A stretch of DNA of 46,108 bases from Actinomycetes bacterium (GTDB lineage Bacteria; Actinomycetota; Acidimicrobiia; Acidimicrobiales; RAAP-2): positions 1-46,108 of the forward strand of contig JAJYVS010000021.1 of assembly GCA_021791895.1 (NCBI GenBank), written 5' to 3'. Positions within the stretch are counted from its first letter, which is position 1, and each line of letters opens with the position of its first letter. This document shows positions 34,166 through 41,175 of the stretch, piece by piece. The translations under genes were made by a program, and so were the position numbers. The notes beneath the pieces were generated by a model that was not told where the DNA came from, ran no database searches, and saw nothing but the letters and a program-made list of their open reading frames with translations.

Positions 34166-35503
34166 GCGGTTGGCCGGGATCACCTCGGCCAGGACGGCGT
34201 CGAGGCGCTCGTTGCGGTCGGCCCCCCGGAACATCGCGGCCCACACGAAGAAGTCGATCGGGTAGATCAGATAGCCGTACCGGGTCGCCGGGGCGAACAG
34301 GATGGCGACCAGCATGACCCAACCGGCCAGCGCGCTCACCTCGGCCGGGGACCTCGGGGTGTGGCGGACGAGCCGGCGGACGAGCAGCGCCCCGCCGAGC
34401 ACGAAGACCGCGATGGGCAGCGCGTGGTGCAGGACCGGGAACGCGCTGACCAGCAGGTGGCCGGGCAACGGGCTAGCGGCCGGGGAAGCCACGCCGGCCA
34501 GGCCGAGGGGGAAGAGGATCACGTTCACCACGAACACGTGGGGGTCGTGGATCCAAAACGGCGCCACCACCGGACCGGCCACCGCCGCCATCCCGAGGAC
34601 CATGCGCCGCGGGGCGCGCCGGCCCGAGGCGTCGCGGGCCGCGAACAGCGCCAAGACCGCGAGCGGCCAGGCGGTGAACTTCATCGCCGAGGCGATCCCG
34701 AGCACGATCCCCGACCACCCCGGTTTGCGCCGCTGGGCCAGCACCATGGCCAGGAGGAGCAGGGCCACCACCGGCATGTCGTCGCCGCCGGTGGCGAGCA
34801 GGAGGGCCGCGGTCGGCAACGCGGTGAGCACCTGGAGGGTGCGGACCTTGGCCTCGCTCGGGGCCCGGGCAAGCGCCAACGCCAACAGGACGGCGAGCAG
34901 GGTCACGCCGCTGAACGCCACCCGGGCGTCGGTCAGGCGGTGGGGGGCGTCGAGGCCGCTCGGCAGACCGAAGAGCGTCATGAGCGGCAGGTACGGGTAG
35001 AAGGACTCGTAGGTCGGCTCACCCTTCACGATCGACACCGGTTTCCCGTTGCGCACCGAGGCGTGGTACGGGTTGAGGCCCCGGTCGGCCCGTTGCCCGG
35101 CCTGCTCGACCACCGCGACCTCCGGCTGGGCGTGGGCCGCGGCGTTCCCGTCGGTGCGCCAGGCGACCTCCAAGGAGAGCGGGATCAGCGTCGCCCCGAA
35201 CAGCGCGACCAAGAACAACACCACCCGGGGCACCGACCAGTTGCGCAGCGGGCGGCGCTCGGCCGTCTTCGGCTGGAGCCGTCCCCGGGTCCGGCGGTAC
35301 CAGCCGATCCCGACCGACCCCGCCGCCGCCAGGAGGTAGGGCCCGAGGGCCAGGGTCGCCCACTGGCGGTAGAGCACGTCGCTCGAGACGTAGATGGTCC
35401 CCAGCGCGAAGAGGGCCGAGAGCGCGTAGACGAGCGCGTCTCCCTCCTCGGGCTCCCAGGTTCGAACCGCGGTGCCCGCCCGCTCCCTCAGGCCTTTGAC
35501 CAC
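34097..35503 (-). CDS. Multi-pass membrane glycosyltransferase-like protein (GT-C/DUF2029 type)
   Basis: 468 residues with about ten hydrophobic helices. The first extracytoplasmic loop has the acidic/aromatic pattern of polyprenol-phosphate-sugar dependent GT-C enzymes (RADRGLNPYHASVRNGK ... YESFYPYLPLM). Such proteins add mannose or arabinose to envelope glycans. GTG 35503 is chosen because GGGGAG lies 5 nt upstream; the ORF runs to 35944 but there overlaps the S9 peptidase. The 3' end overlaps the convergent gene by 69 bp. Donor and acceptor are unknown. Confidence 0.75.
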   Translation of the reverse strand: MVKGLRERAGTAVRTWEPEEGDALVYALSALFALGTIYVSSDVLYRQWATLALGPYLLAAAGSVGIGWYRRTRGRLQPKTAERRPLRNWSVPRVVLFLVALFGATLIPLSLEVAWRTDGNAAAHAQPEVAVVEQAGQRADRGLNPYHASVRNGKPVSIVKGEPTYESFYPYLPLMTLFGLPSGLDAPHRLTDARVAFSGVTLLAVLLALALARAPSEAKVRTLQVLTALPTAALLLATGGDDMPVVALLLLAMVLAQRRKPGWSGIVLGIASAMKFTAWPLAVLALFAARDASGRRAPRRMVLGMAAVAGPVVAPFWIHDPHVFVVNVILFPLGLAGVASPAASPLPGHLLVSAFPVLHHALPIAVFVLGGALLVRRLVRHTPRSPAEVSALAGWVMLVAILFAPATRYGYLIYPIDFFVWAAMFRGADRNERLDAVLAEVIPANRSQLVLDLEDAQCEPGDVGGARR

Positions 35504-35585
35504 CCGTCTCCCCGCGGCGCGACCGTTCCGGCGCGCCCTCGTCCTCGTACCCAGGGTACCAGCGGGTTCTCGGCCCGGGGCGGCC

Positions 35586-37502
35586 TCACGGCGGGCTCCC
35601 GTCCCCGCCCGCCAGGACCGCCGCGTAGAACGCGAGCTCGGCCTCGTAGGCGGCGAGGAGGGTCTCGGCCCGCCGGAACCCGTGGGACTCGCCGGGGAAG
35701 AGGAGGGTCCGACACTCGAGCCCCCGGGACACCAGGGCCTCGGCCATCGACAGGGTCTGTTCGGGTGGGACCACCTTGTCGTCCTCGCCCTGGAGGAGCA
35801 GGACCGCCCCGTCGATGTCGTCGACGCGGCGCACCGGTGAGCGCTCGTCGTAGGCGGCGGCGGCCTCGGGGAGCGGCCCGACCAGGCGCTCGGTGTAGCG
35901 GGACTCGAAGTCGTGGGTGCCCGACACGAGCGTGGAGAGATCACTCACCCCGTACCAGGACACCGCGGCGCAGAAGCGCTCCGAGCGCACCAGCGCGCCG
36001 AGGGCCGTCAGCCCGCCGGCACTCCCGCCCCGGATGGCCATCTTCCCCCCGTCGACCCGCCCGGTGTCGGCCAAGAACGCCGCCACCGCCACGCAGTCGT
36101 CGACGTCGGCCTCCCCCCAGCGCCCCTCGAGGGCCTGGCGGTAGCGGCGCCCGTAGCCGGTGCTGCCGGCGTAGTCGACCGTGGCCACCGCGTACCCCCT
36201 CGTGGTCAGCATCTGCACCACCGGGTCGAAGCCCGCCGTGGCGCTCGCGGTGGGCCCGCCGTGGCAGCACACGACGAGTGGGGGCGCCCCGCCCGACGGG
36301 CCCCGCCAGCCGGCCTGCAGCGGGGGGTAGAAGGCGGCGTGCACCGTCCCCTCGGCGGTCGGCACGCTGAGCGATTCGGCCACCGAGACGTCCCCGCTCG
36401 CGAGGGCCCCCGGGCGCCCACCTCCGGTCACCTCGACGGCCGGCCCCCCAGCCGGGGACCACCAGACCCCCGGCAGGGTCGTCGCGCGCTGGCCCAGCCA
36501 GGCCAGGCCCCCGCCGTGGTGGCAGAGCGAGGACGCGGCCACGCACGGCTGGTCCAGGGGGACGAGCCGACCGTCGGGCTCCATGACCCCCACGTGGTCG
36601 ACCCCGAAGCGGCGCCACAGGCAGCCGAGGCGGCCGTCGGAGAGGTCGACCAGGGTGTGTTGGCCGAACGTCCACGCCGGACCCTGGAACTCGGCCTCGA
36701 GGTCGCTCAGCCGCTCGAGGTGGCCGCCCTCCATCCGCCAGGGCTGCCACCAGCCGGCGGCGTCGGCGACGAAGCACAAGGTGTCGGGCCCGGTCCAGAC
36801 CGGCTGGTCGACCGAGGTCCCCCCGAGGACCCCGGGGGCGACCCGGACGGCGCCCGAGACGCCCCGGGGGCCGAGCTCCCCCACCCACAGTTCGGTGGCG
36901 TCCCAGGGCATGTCGGGGTGGTCCCAGAGCACCCAGGCCAGGCGGCGGCGGTCGGGCGACACGGCGATCGAGCCGTAAAAGTCCCGTCCGGAGCACAACG
37001 TGGTCTCGACCGGGTCCTCGGCGGCCAGGCGCACGACGGAGCGGGCCGGGGGTCCCTCGCCCAACCGCTCGCGCACCGCCAGCACGCTGCGCCCCGAGAG
37101 CGCGACCAGCCCGCCGTGGCGCCATCGCTCCTGCTCGGGGTCCTCTGGCCCCTCGGCCCCCAGGGCGACCGTCTCTTCGCCGGGGACCGAGACAAGCACC
37201 CGCTGGGTCCGGTCGTCGACGAAGGCGAAGGCGCCGTCGGCGCCATGGAGGAGGCACCAGGCTCCACCGCCGTACTCGTGCACCCGGGAGCGCACCGAGG
37301 TCCCCTCGGGCGACACGACCTCGGGCGGCGATCCCGGCCGGGCCCGCACGAGCACGCTCCGACCACCCTCGGTCGGCCGGGCCTCGAGCCACCACAGCGA
37401 GGTGCCGTCGGACACGAGCGCCGAGCGCGAGAGGCGTCCGGCGGCGACGTCGGCCGCCGACAGCGGCGAGGGCCAGGTGCCATAGGGCGAGGTCGGGGGC
37501 AC
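35586..37502 (-). CDS. S9-family prolyl oligopeptidase-like serine peptidase
   Basis: 638 residues. The first 370 residues form a beta-propeller-type domain with repeated blade motifs; the rest is the alpha/beta hydrolase peptidase domain. The triad is Ser494 in GGSAGG, Asp574 or Asp575 in LLQGEDDKVVPPEQ and His607 in GESHGFRR. Such enzymes cut short peptides after proline or other residues; similarity is to acylaminoacyl/dipeptidyl peptidases. No signal peptide, hence cytoplasmic. Divergent from the AcuI-type reductase by 35 nt. Confidence 0.93.
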   Translation of the reverse strand: MPPTSPYGTWPSPLSAADVAAGRLSRSALVSDGTSLWWLEARPTEGGRSVLVRARPGSPPEVVSPEGTSVRSRVHEYGGGAWCLLHGADGAFAFVDDRTQRVLVSVPGEETVALGAEGPEDPEQERWRHGGLVALSGRSVLAVRERLGEGPPARSVVRLAAEDPVETTLCSGRDFYGSIAVSPDRRRLAWVLWDHPDMPWDATELWVGELGPRGVSGAVRVAPGVLGGTSVDQPVWTGPDTLCFVADAAGWWQPWRMEGGHLERLSDLEAEFQGPAWTFGQHTLVDLSDGRLGCLWRRFGVDHVGVMEPDGRLVPLDQPCVAASSLCHHGGGLAWLGQRATTLPGVWWSPAGGPAVEVTGGGRPGALASGDVSVAESLSVPTAEGTVHAAFYPPLQAGWRGPSGGAPPLVVCCHGGPTASATAGFDPVVQMLTTRGYAVATVDYAGSTGYGRRYRQALEGRWGEADVDDCVAVAAFLADTGRVDGGKMAIRGGSAGGLTALGALVRSERFCAAVSWYGVSDLSTLVSGTHDFESRYTERLVGPLPEAAAAYDERSPVRRVDDIDGAVLLLQGEDDKVVPPEQTLSMAEALVSRGLECRTLLFPGESHGFRRAETLLAAYEAELAFYAAVLAGGDGSPP

Positions 37503-37537
37503 TCCGGGCGCACCGTAGCCCTTCTAGAGTGGCTCGG

Positions 37538-38530
37538 ATGGGCGTTCGGGCGTTCGTGGTGCGACGAGACGGCGAGGACCTGCGGTGCGCGGTCGAGGAC
37601 CTGGCCCAAGACGAGCTCGGAAACGACCCGGTCGTCATCGACGTCGAGTGGTCGGCCCTCAACTTCAAGGACTCGATGGTGGTGCAGCCGGGCAACCGGG
37701 TGGCCCGCCGCTTCCCGCTCGTGCCCGGCGTCGACCTGGCCGGCACGGTGACCGAGAGCGCCGACCCCGGGCTGGCGGCCGGCACTGCCGTCGTCGTCCA
37801 CGGCTACGACCTCGGGGTCGCCCACCACGGGGGGTTCGCCACCCGGGCCCGGGTGCCCGAGGGCTGGGTGGTGCCGCTGCCCGAGGGTGTGAGCACCCGT
37901 CAGGCGGCCACGGTCGGGACGGCCGGCTTCACCGCGGCCCTCTCGCTGCGGGGGCTGGAGCGCAACGGGCTGTCGCCCGCCGACGGGCCGGTTTTGGTCA
38001 CCGGCGCGACCGGCGGGGTGGGCAGCATGGCGGTGTCGCTGCTCGCCTCCCGGGGCTACGAGGTGGTGGCCTCGACCGGCAAGTCGGCCGAGCACCCCTA
38101 CCTGCTGGCGCTTGGGGCCGCCTCGGTGATCGGACGCGACGACGTGGCCGGCGGCCCCGGCCGGGTGCTCGGGGCCGAGCGCTGGGCGGCGGCGGTCGAC
38201 TGCGTGGGCGGCCCGACGCTCTCGGCCGTGCTGCGCTCGGTCCGCTACGGCGGGGCGGTTGCCGCCTCGGGGTTGACCGGTGGCGCCGAGTTCACCTCGA
38301 CCGTGTACCCCTTCATCGTCCGCGGCATCACCCTGGTCGGCGTCGACTCGGTGCTCACGCCCATCGCCGAGCGCCGGGCCGTCTGGGCCACGGTAGCCTC
38401 GGACTTCCCGGCGGCACGGGTCGAGGCGATGGTCGAACGCGAGATCGGGTTGGAGGGGATCAGCACGGCGCTCGACGACCTGGCGCGCTCGGCGGTCCGA
38501 GGCAAGGTCCTCGTCCGACCGGACCCTTAG
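37538..38530 (+). CDS. Acrylyl-CoA reductase-like (AcuI/YhdH) zinc-less MDR oxidoreductase
   Basis: 330 residues from ATG 37538 (GTG 37529 is also open). The MDR fold shows ALNFKDSMVV, PLVPGVDLAGTV, VGTAGFTAALSL and the NADP-binding LVTGATGGVGSMAVSLLASRGY, followed by KSAEHPYLLALGA, the AcuI/YhdH signature. It would reduce acrylyl-CoA or related enoyl-CoA with NADPH. It lacks the zinc cysteine cluster, as usual in this subfamily. It converges on bfn with a hairpin between them. Confidence 0.92.
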   Translation: MGVRAFVVRRDGEDLRCAVEDLAQDELGNDPVVIDVEWSALNFKDSMVVQPGNRVARRFPLVPGVDLAGTVTESADPGLAAGTAVVVHGYDLGVAHHGGFATRARVPEGWVVPLPEGVSTRQAATVGTAGFTAALSLRGLERNGLSPADGPVLVTGATGGVGSMAVSLLASRGYEVVASTGKSAEHPYLLALGAASVIGRDDVAGGPGRVLGAERWAAAVDCVGGPTLSAVLRSVRYGGAVAASGLTGGAEFTSTVYPFIVRGITLVGVDSVLTPIAERRAVWATVASDFPAARVEAMVEREIGLEGISTALDDLARSAVRGKVLVRPDP

Positions 38531-38556
38531 GCGCCGGCGCGCCCGGCGAAGGGACC

Positions 38557-38575
38557 GGCCCGCCGATGGCGGGCC
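38557..38575. terminator. Bidirectional hairpin between convergent acuI-like and bfn genes
   Basis: GGCCCGCC (38557-38564), loop GAT, GGCGGGCC (38568-38575): a perfect 8-bp GC-only stem in the 49-nt gap between two convergent stops. No T-run on either side, as is common in actinobacteria. Confidence 0.6.
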
Positions 38576-38579
38576 CCGC

Positions 38580-39089
38580 TCAGGTGGCGAAGTCCTCCGG
38601 CTTGATCTCCTTCAAGAACTCGTGGAACTGGCCGATCAACTCCTCGGGCGGCGGTTCCTCGTCGTCCTCGTCGTCGATGCTCTCGGGGGCGAGCACGATG
38701 CCCTCGGCGTCCATCAGCTCGTCGGAGACGAACAGCGGGCTCCCGGTCCGGACGGCCACCGCGACCGCGTCGGAGGGCCGGCTCGACACCACGGTGACGT
38801 CGTTGCCGCGTCGCAACCGGAGCTCGGCGTAGTAGGTGGAGTTCTGCAGCTCGGTGATCACCACGCGCTCGATCTCGACGTCGAGGGACATGAGGACGTC
38901 GCGCAAGAGGTCGTGGGTCATGGGGCGCGGCATCGTGACCCCCTGGAGGGCGTACGCGATCGACGCGGCCTCGGGGGTGCCGATGAAGATCGGCAGGGTG
39001 CGTCCTTCGCCGTCGGTCTCCTGCAGGAGGAGCACCGGGGTGTTGGACTGCAAGTCGACTCTGACTGCCCTCAGTCGCACCTCGACCAT
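38580..39089 (-). CDS. Bifunctional nuclease-domain protein (BFN, DUF151)
   Basis: 169 residues from ATG 39089. The BFN domain (residues 1-130) has LRAVRVDLQSNTPVLLLQE, LPIFIGTPEAASIAYALQG and SRPSDAVAVAVRTGSPLFV, with a strongly acidic stretch (DDEDDEEPPPEELIG) and a helical tail. It matches the Rv1829-type protein. The frame to 39212 is open but lies under the ftsR gene end. It is the last gene of the gcvH-garA-ftsR-bfn operon, on the same strand, with its upstream end close to ftsR. The biochemical role in actinobacteria is uncertain. Confidence 0.92.
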   Translation of the reverse strand: MVEVRLRAVRVDLQSNTPVLLLQETDGEGRTLPIFIGTPEAASIAYALQGVTMPRPMTHDLLRDVLMSLDVEIERVVITELQNSTYYAELRLRRGNDVTVVSSRPSDAVAVAVRTGSPLFVSDELMDAEGIVLAPESIDDEDDEEPPPEELIGQFHEFLKEIKPEDFAT

Positions 39090-39165
39090 GCACGCAATGT
39101 AGCGCTCGGGCCTTTGCCGTCGCCCGTCGGAGTTGTCGGCGAACGCGGCCCTGGTGGTCGTGGTG

Positions 39166-40188
39166 CTAGCCGCCCAGGTGGTGCCGCAAGGCCCGTCTGA
39201 GCAGGCCGGCACGCAGGCTCTGGCCGAGACGCGACAGCTCGGCGGCCGTCTCCACCGCCCGCAGCCTCGCCTCGGGGTTGCGCTGCCTGAGCAGGGGCGT
39301 CACCACTTGTTCGATCAGCCCGAGCTCCCGGTCCACGGCGTTTCGGAAGAGCCGCAGGTGGCGGGGCTCGATGCCGAAACGGCCGAAGTCGGCGACCAGC
39401 CGGGCCACGGCCAGGCCCTCCTCGTCGTAGTAGAGGGCACCCCCCACGACCAGGGGCTCGATCAGCCCGAACCCCTCGATGGCGGCCACCTCGGTCGCCC
39501 CGAGACCGCTCGCGGCGCACAACTCATCGAGGGTGAGGTTGGCCCCCCCGGCCCCCGAGGGAGCCGCCTCGGCGCGCCGAGGGGCCGGGGCGGCCGGCTC
39601 GGGCTCGACGGCCGGAGCCGGGGGCTCGGCCCTGGCCGAGGCCGGCTGGGCGCTCGACCGGGGCGTCGTCACGTTGGTGGCCCGGACGTCGCGACCGAGC
39701 GCCGCGGTCTTCGGACGCCAGTCGTCGTCCCGCTCGGCATCGTGGGTGCCGACCGGAGGAGCCGCCGCGACGACACCGTCCTCGCTGCGCTCCTCCTCGG
39801 GCAAGCTCGACGGCTCGGGCCCGTCCGGTTCGAAGGCGTTCGTGTCGTCCTCGAGCACCGGTAATGCATCCTCGGCCTCTTCCTCGCCCATGTCGTCGAG
39901 GTCCGCCGGCCCGTCCAGGTCGTCGAGGTCCGAGATGTCCCCGCCGTTGGAGGCGAGCCGGTCCCGGATGACCTTGAGCGGCAGGAAGTGCTCACGCTGC
40001 TGGCGCAGGACCCAGCGGAGGCGGTCCACGTCGTGCTCGTAGAACTTGCGGTAGCCCGACGGCGAGCGTTCCGGATCGACCAGCCCCTGGCTCTCCAGGA
40101 ACCGGATCTTCGAGATGGTGATGTCGGGAAACTCCTGGCGCAACAGACTGAGGACGTCGCCGATCGACAGGTAGGTGCGGGTGCTCAC
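39166..40188 (-). CDS. ftsR: MerR-family regulator (FtsR/Rv1828-like)
   Basis: 340 residues. The N-terminal winged helix (LSIGDVLSLLRQEFPDITISKIRFLESQGLVDPERSPSGYRKF, about residues 7-50) is the characteristic FtsR/Rv1828 form. It is followed by an acidic linker of about 100 residues, Pro/Ala-rich, and a C-terminal domain (LTLDELCAASGLGATEVAAIEGFGLIEP ... VARLVADFGRFGIEPRHLRLFR) that fits the second helix-turn-helix-like part of the family. FtsR controls ftsZ in Corynebacterium. It overlaps garA by 4 nt. The linker is longer than usual in my recollection of the family. Confidence 0.88.
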   Translation of the reverse strand: MSTRTYLSIGDVLSLLRQEFPDITISKIRFLESQGLVDPERSPSGYRKFYEHDVDRLRWVLRQQREHFLPLKVIRDRLASNGGDISDLDDLDGPADLDDMGEEEAEDALPVLEDDTNAFEPDGPEPSSLPEEERSEDGVVAAAPPVGTHDAERDDDWRPKTAALGRDVRATNVTTPRSSAQPASARAEPPAPAVEPEPAAPAPRRAEAAPSGAGGANLTLDELCAASGLGATEVAAIEGFGLIEPLVVGGALYYDEEGLAVARLVADFGRFGIEPRHLRLFRNAVDRELGLIEQVVTPLLRQRNPEARLRAVETAAELSRLGQSLRAGLLRRALRHHLGG

Positions 40189-40751
40189 TCGTCCCCCGCC
40201 ACCAGGTAGACGAGCTTGAACTTGCCGATCTGGACCTCGTCACCGCCGACGAGGCGCTGTTCTTCGATCCGCTCCCGGTTGACGTAGGTGCCGTTCAACG
40301 AGCCGTCGTCTCGGATCACCACCGAGCCGTCGTCCCGCCGCTCGAGCTCGGCGTGGCGACGCGACACCGTGATGTCGTCGAGGAAGATGTCGCTGTCGGG
40401 GTGCCTTCCTGCCCTGGTCAAAGGCTTGTCGAGCGGGTAGCGGGTGCCGACGCTCGGGCCCCGCTTCACGACGAGGACGCCCTGACCCCGCGGGACCTCG
40501 ACCAGGGTGACGGTCGGTTCCTCGTCGGGCGACTCACCGTGCTCGTCGACCGGCTGCAGCGTGATGGTGGTCTCGGACGCGTCGTGCTGGAGGGCGGTGC
40601 CACAGGACGAGCAGAAATTCACCCCCGAGGGGTTCCGGTGCCCGCAGTTGTGGCAGAACACCCCCAGTACGGTAGTCGGTTCTCCGATCCCGGTCTCTGG
40701 TCCGATCGGGCGACCTCGGCGCCGCTCGGCCAGCGCGGCGGCGGGGCTCAC
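40185..40751 (-). CDS. garA: GarA-like FHA-domain protein with zinc ribbon
   Basis: 188 residues from GTG 40751, overlapping gcvH by GTGA. A zinc ribbon (C33-x2-C36, C47-x2-C50) is followed by a phospho-acceptor-like ETT motif (residues 60-62 in DASETTITLQ), a linker and the FHA domain (about 92-188; GRHPDSDIFLDD, SRRH at 130-133, NGTYVN). In mycobacteria the unphosphorylated GarA inhibits 2-oxoglutarate enzymes and the ETT threonines are switched by PknB/PknG; the motif supports the same circuit. The zinc ribbon makes it longer than the mycobacterial GarA. The first 27 residues are low-complexity and the start may be later (GTG at the VFCHNC residue). Confidence 0.87.
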   Translation of the reverse strand: MSPAAALAERRRGRPIGPETGIGEPTTVLGVFCHNCGHRNPSGVNFCSSCGTALQHDASETTITLQPVDEHGESPDEEPTVTLVEVPRGQGVLVVKRGPSVGTRYPLDKPLTRAGRHPDSDIFLDDITVSRRHAELERRDDGSVVIRDDGSLNGTYVNRERIEEQRLVGGDEVQIGKFKLVYLVAGDE

Positions 40752-41125
40752 GACTCGATGAGCTGGCGGTAGGCGGCCGCGTCCAAGAGACGGTCGATCG
40801 AGGCGGGGTCGGAGAGCTCGAGCTCGCAGATCCACCCCTCGCCGTAGGGGTCCTCGTTCAGCCGTTCCGGCGCGTCGGAGAGCGCCGTGTTCACCTCGAC
40901 CACTTGTCCGCTGACTGGCGCGTAGAGCTCCGACACCGACTTGGTCGACTCGACCTCGCCCAGCTGCGCGCCGGCCTCCACGACCGTGCCCACCTCGGGC
41001 AGGTCGACGAAGACGACGTCGCCCAGCGCGTCCTGGGCGTAATCAGTGATGCCGACCCGGACGCGCGAGCCGTCGAGGCGGGCCCATTCGTGGTCGTTCG
41101 AGTAGCGCAGTTCGTCGGGCACCAT
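40748..41125 (-). CDS. gcvH: Glycine cleavage system H protein
   Basis: 125 residues from ATG 41125. Carries the lipoyl cofactor on Lys62 in VESTKSVSELYAPVSG and shuttles the aminomethyl group between GcvP and GcvT. N-terminal YSNDHEWARLDG and DVVFVDLPEVG are typical. It is the partner of gcvT-gcvPAB 10 kb away. The 3' end overlaps the garA start, and 50 nt separate it from the upstream manC-type gene. Confidence 0.96.
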   Translation of the reverse strand: MVPDELRYSNDHEWARLDGSRVRVGITDYAQDALGDVVFVDLPEVGTVVEAGAQLGEVESTKSVSELYAPVSGQVVEVNTALSDAPERLNEDPYGEGWICELELSDPASIDRLLDAAAYRQLIES

Positions 41126-41175
41126 CACGGCGAGCGACCCTACCGGAGATGCCCGGACCGCTTCACGGCCGGTGC

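Noticed and set aside
34361-36370. 669-codon plus-strand frame across the glycosyltransferase and S9 genes
   Set aside because: Antisense shadow, low complexity, no motif; both minus-strand genes have recognisable products and ribosome sites.
37615-37635. Another GGAAACG match to the operator motif
   Set aside because: It lies inside the acuI-type coding sequence and lacks the CT at the left and TATC at the right.
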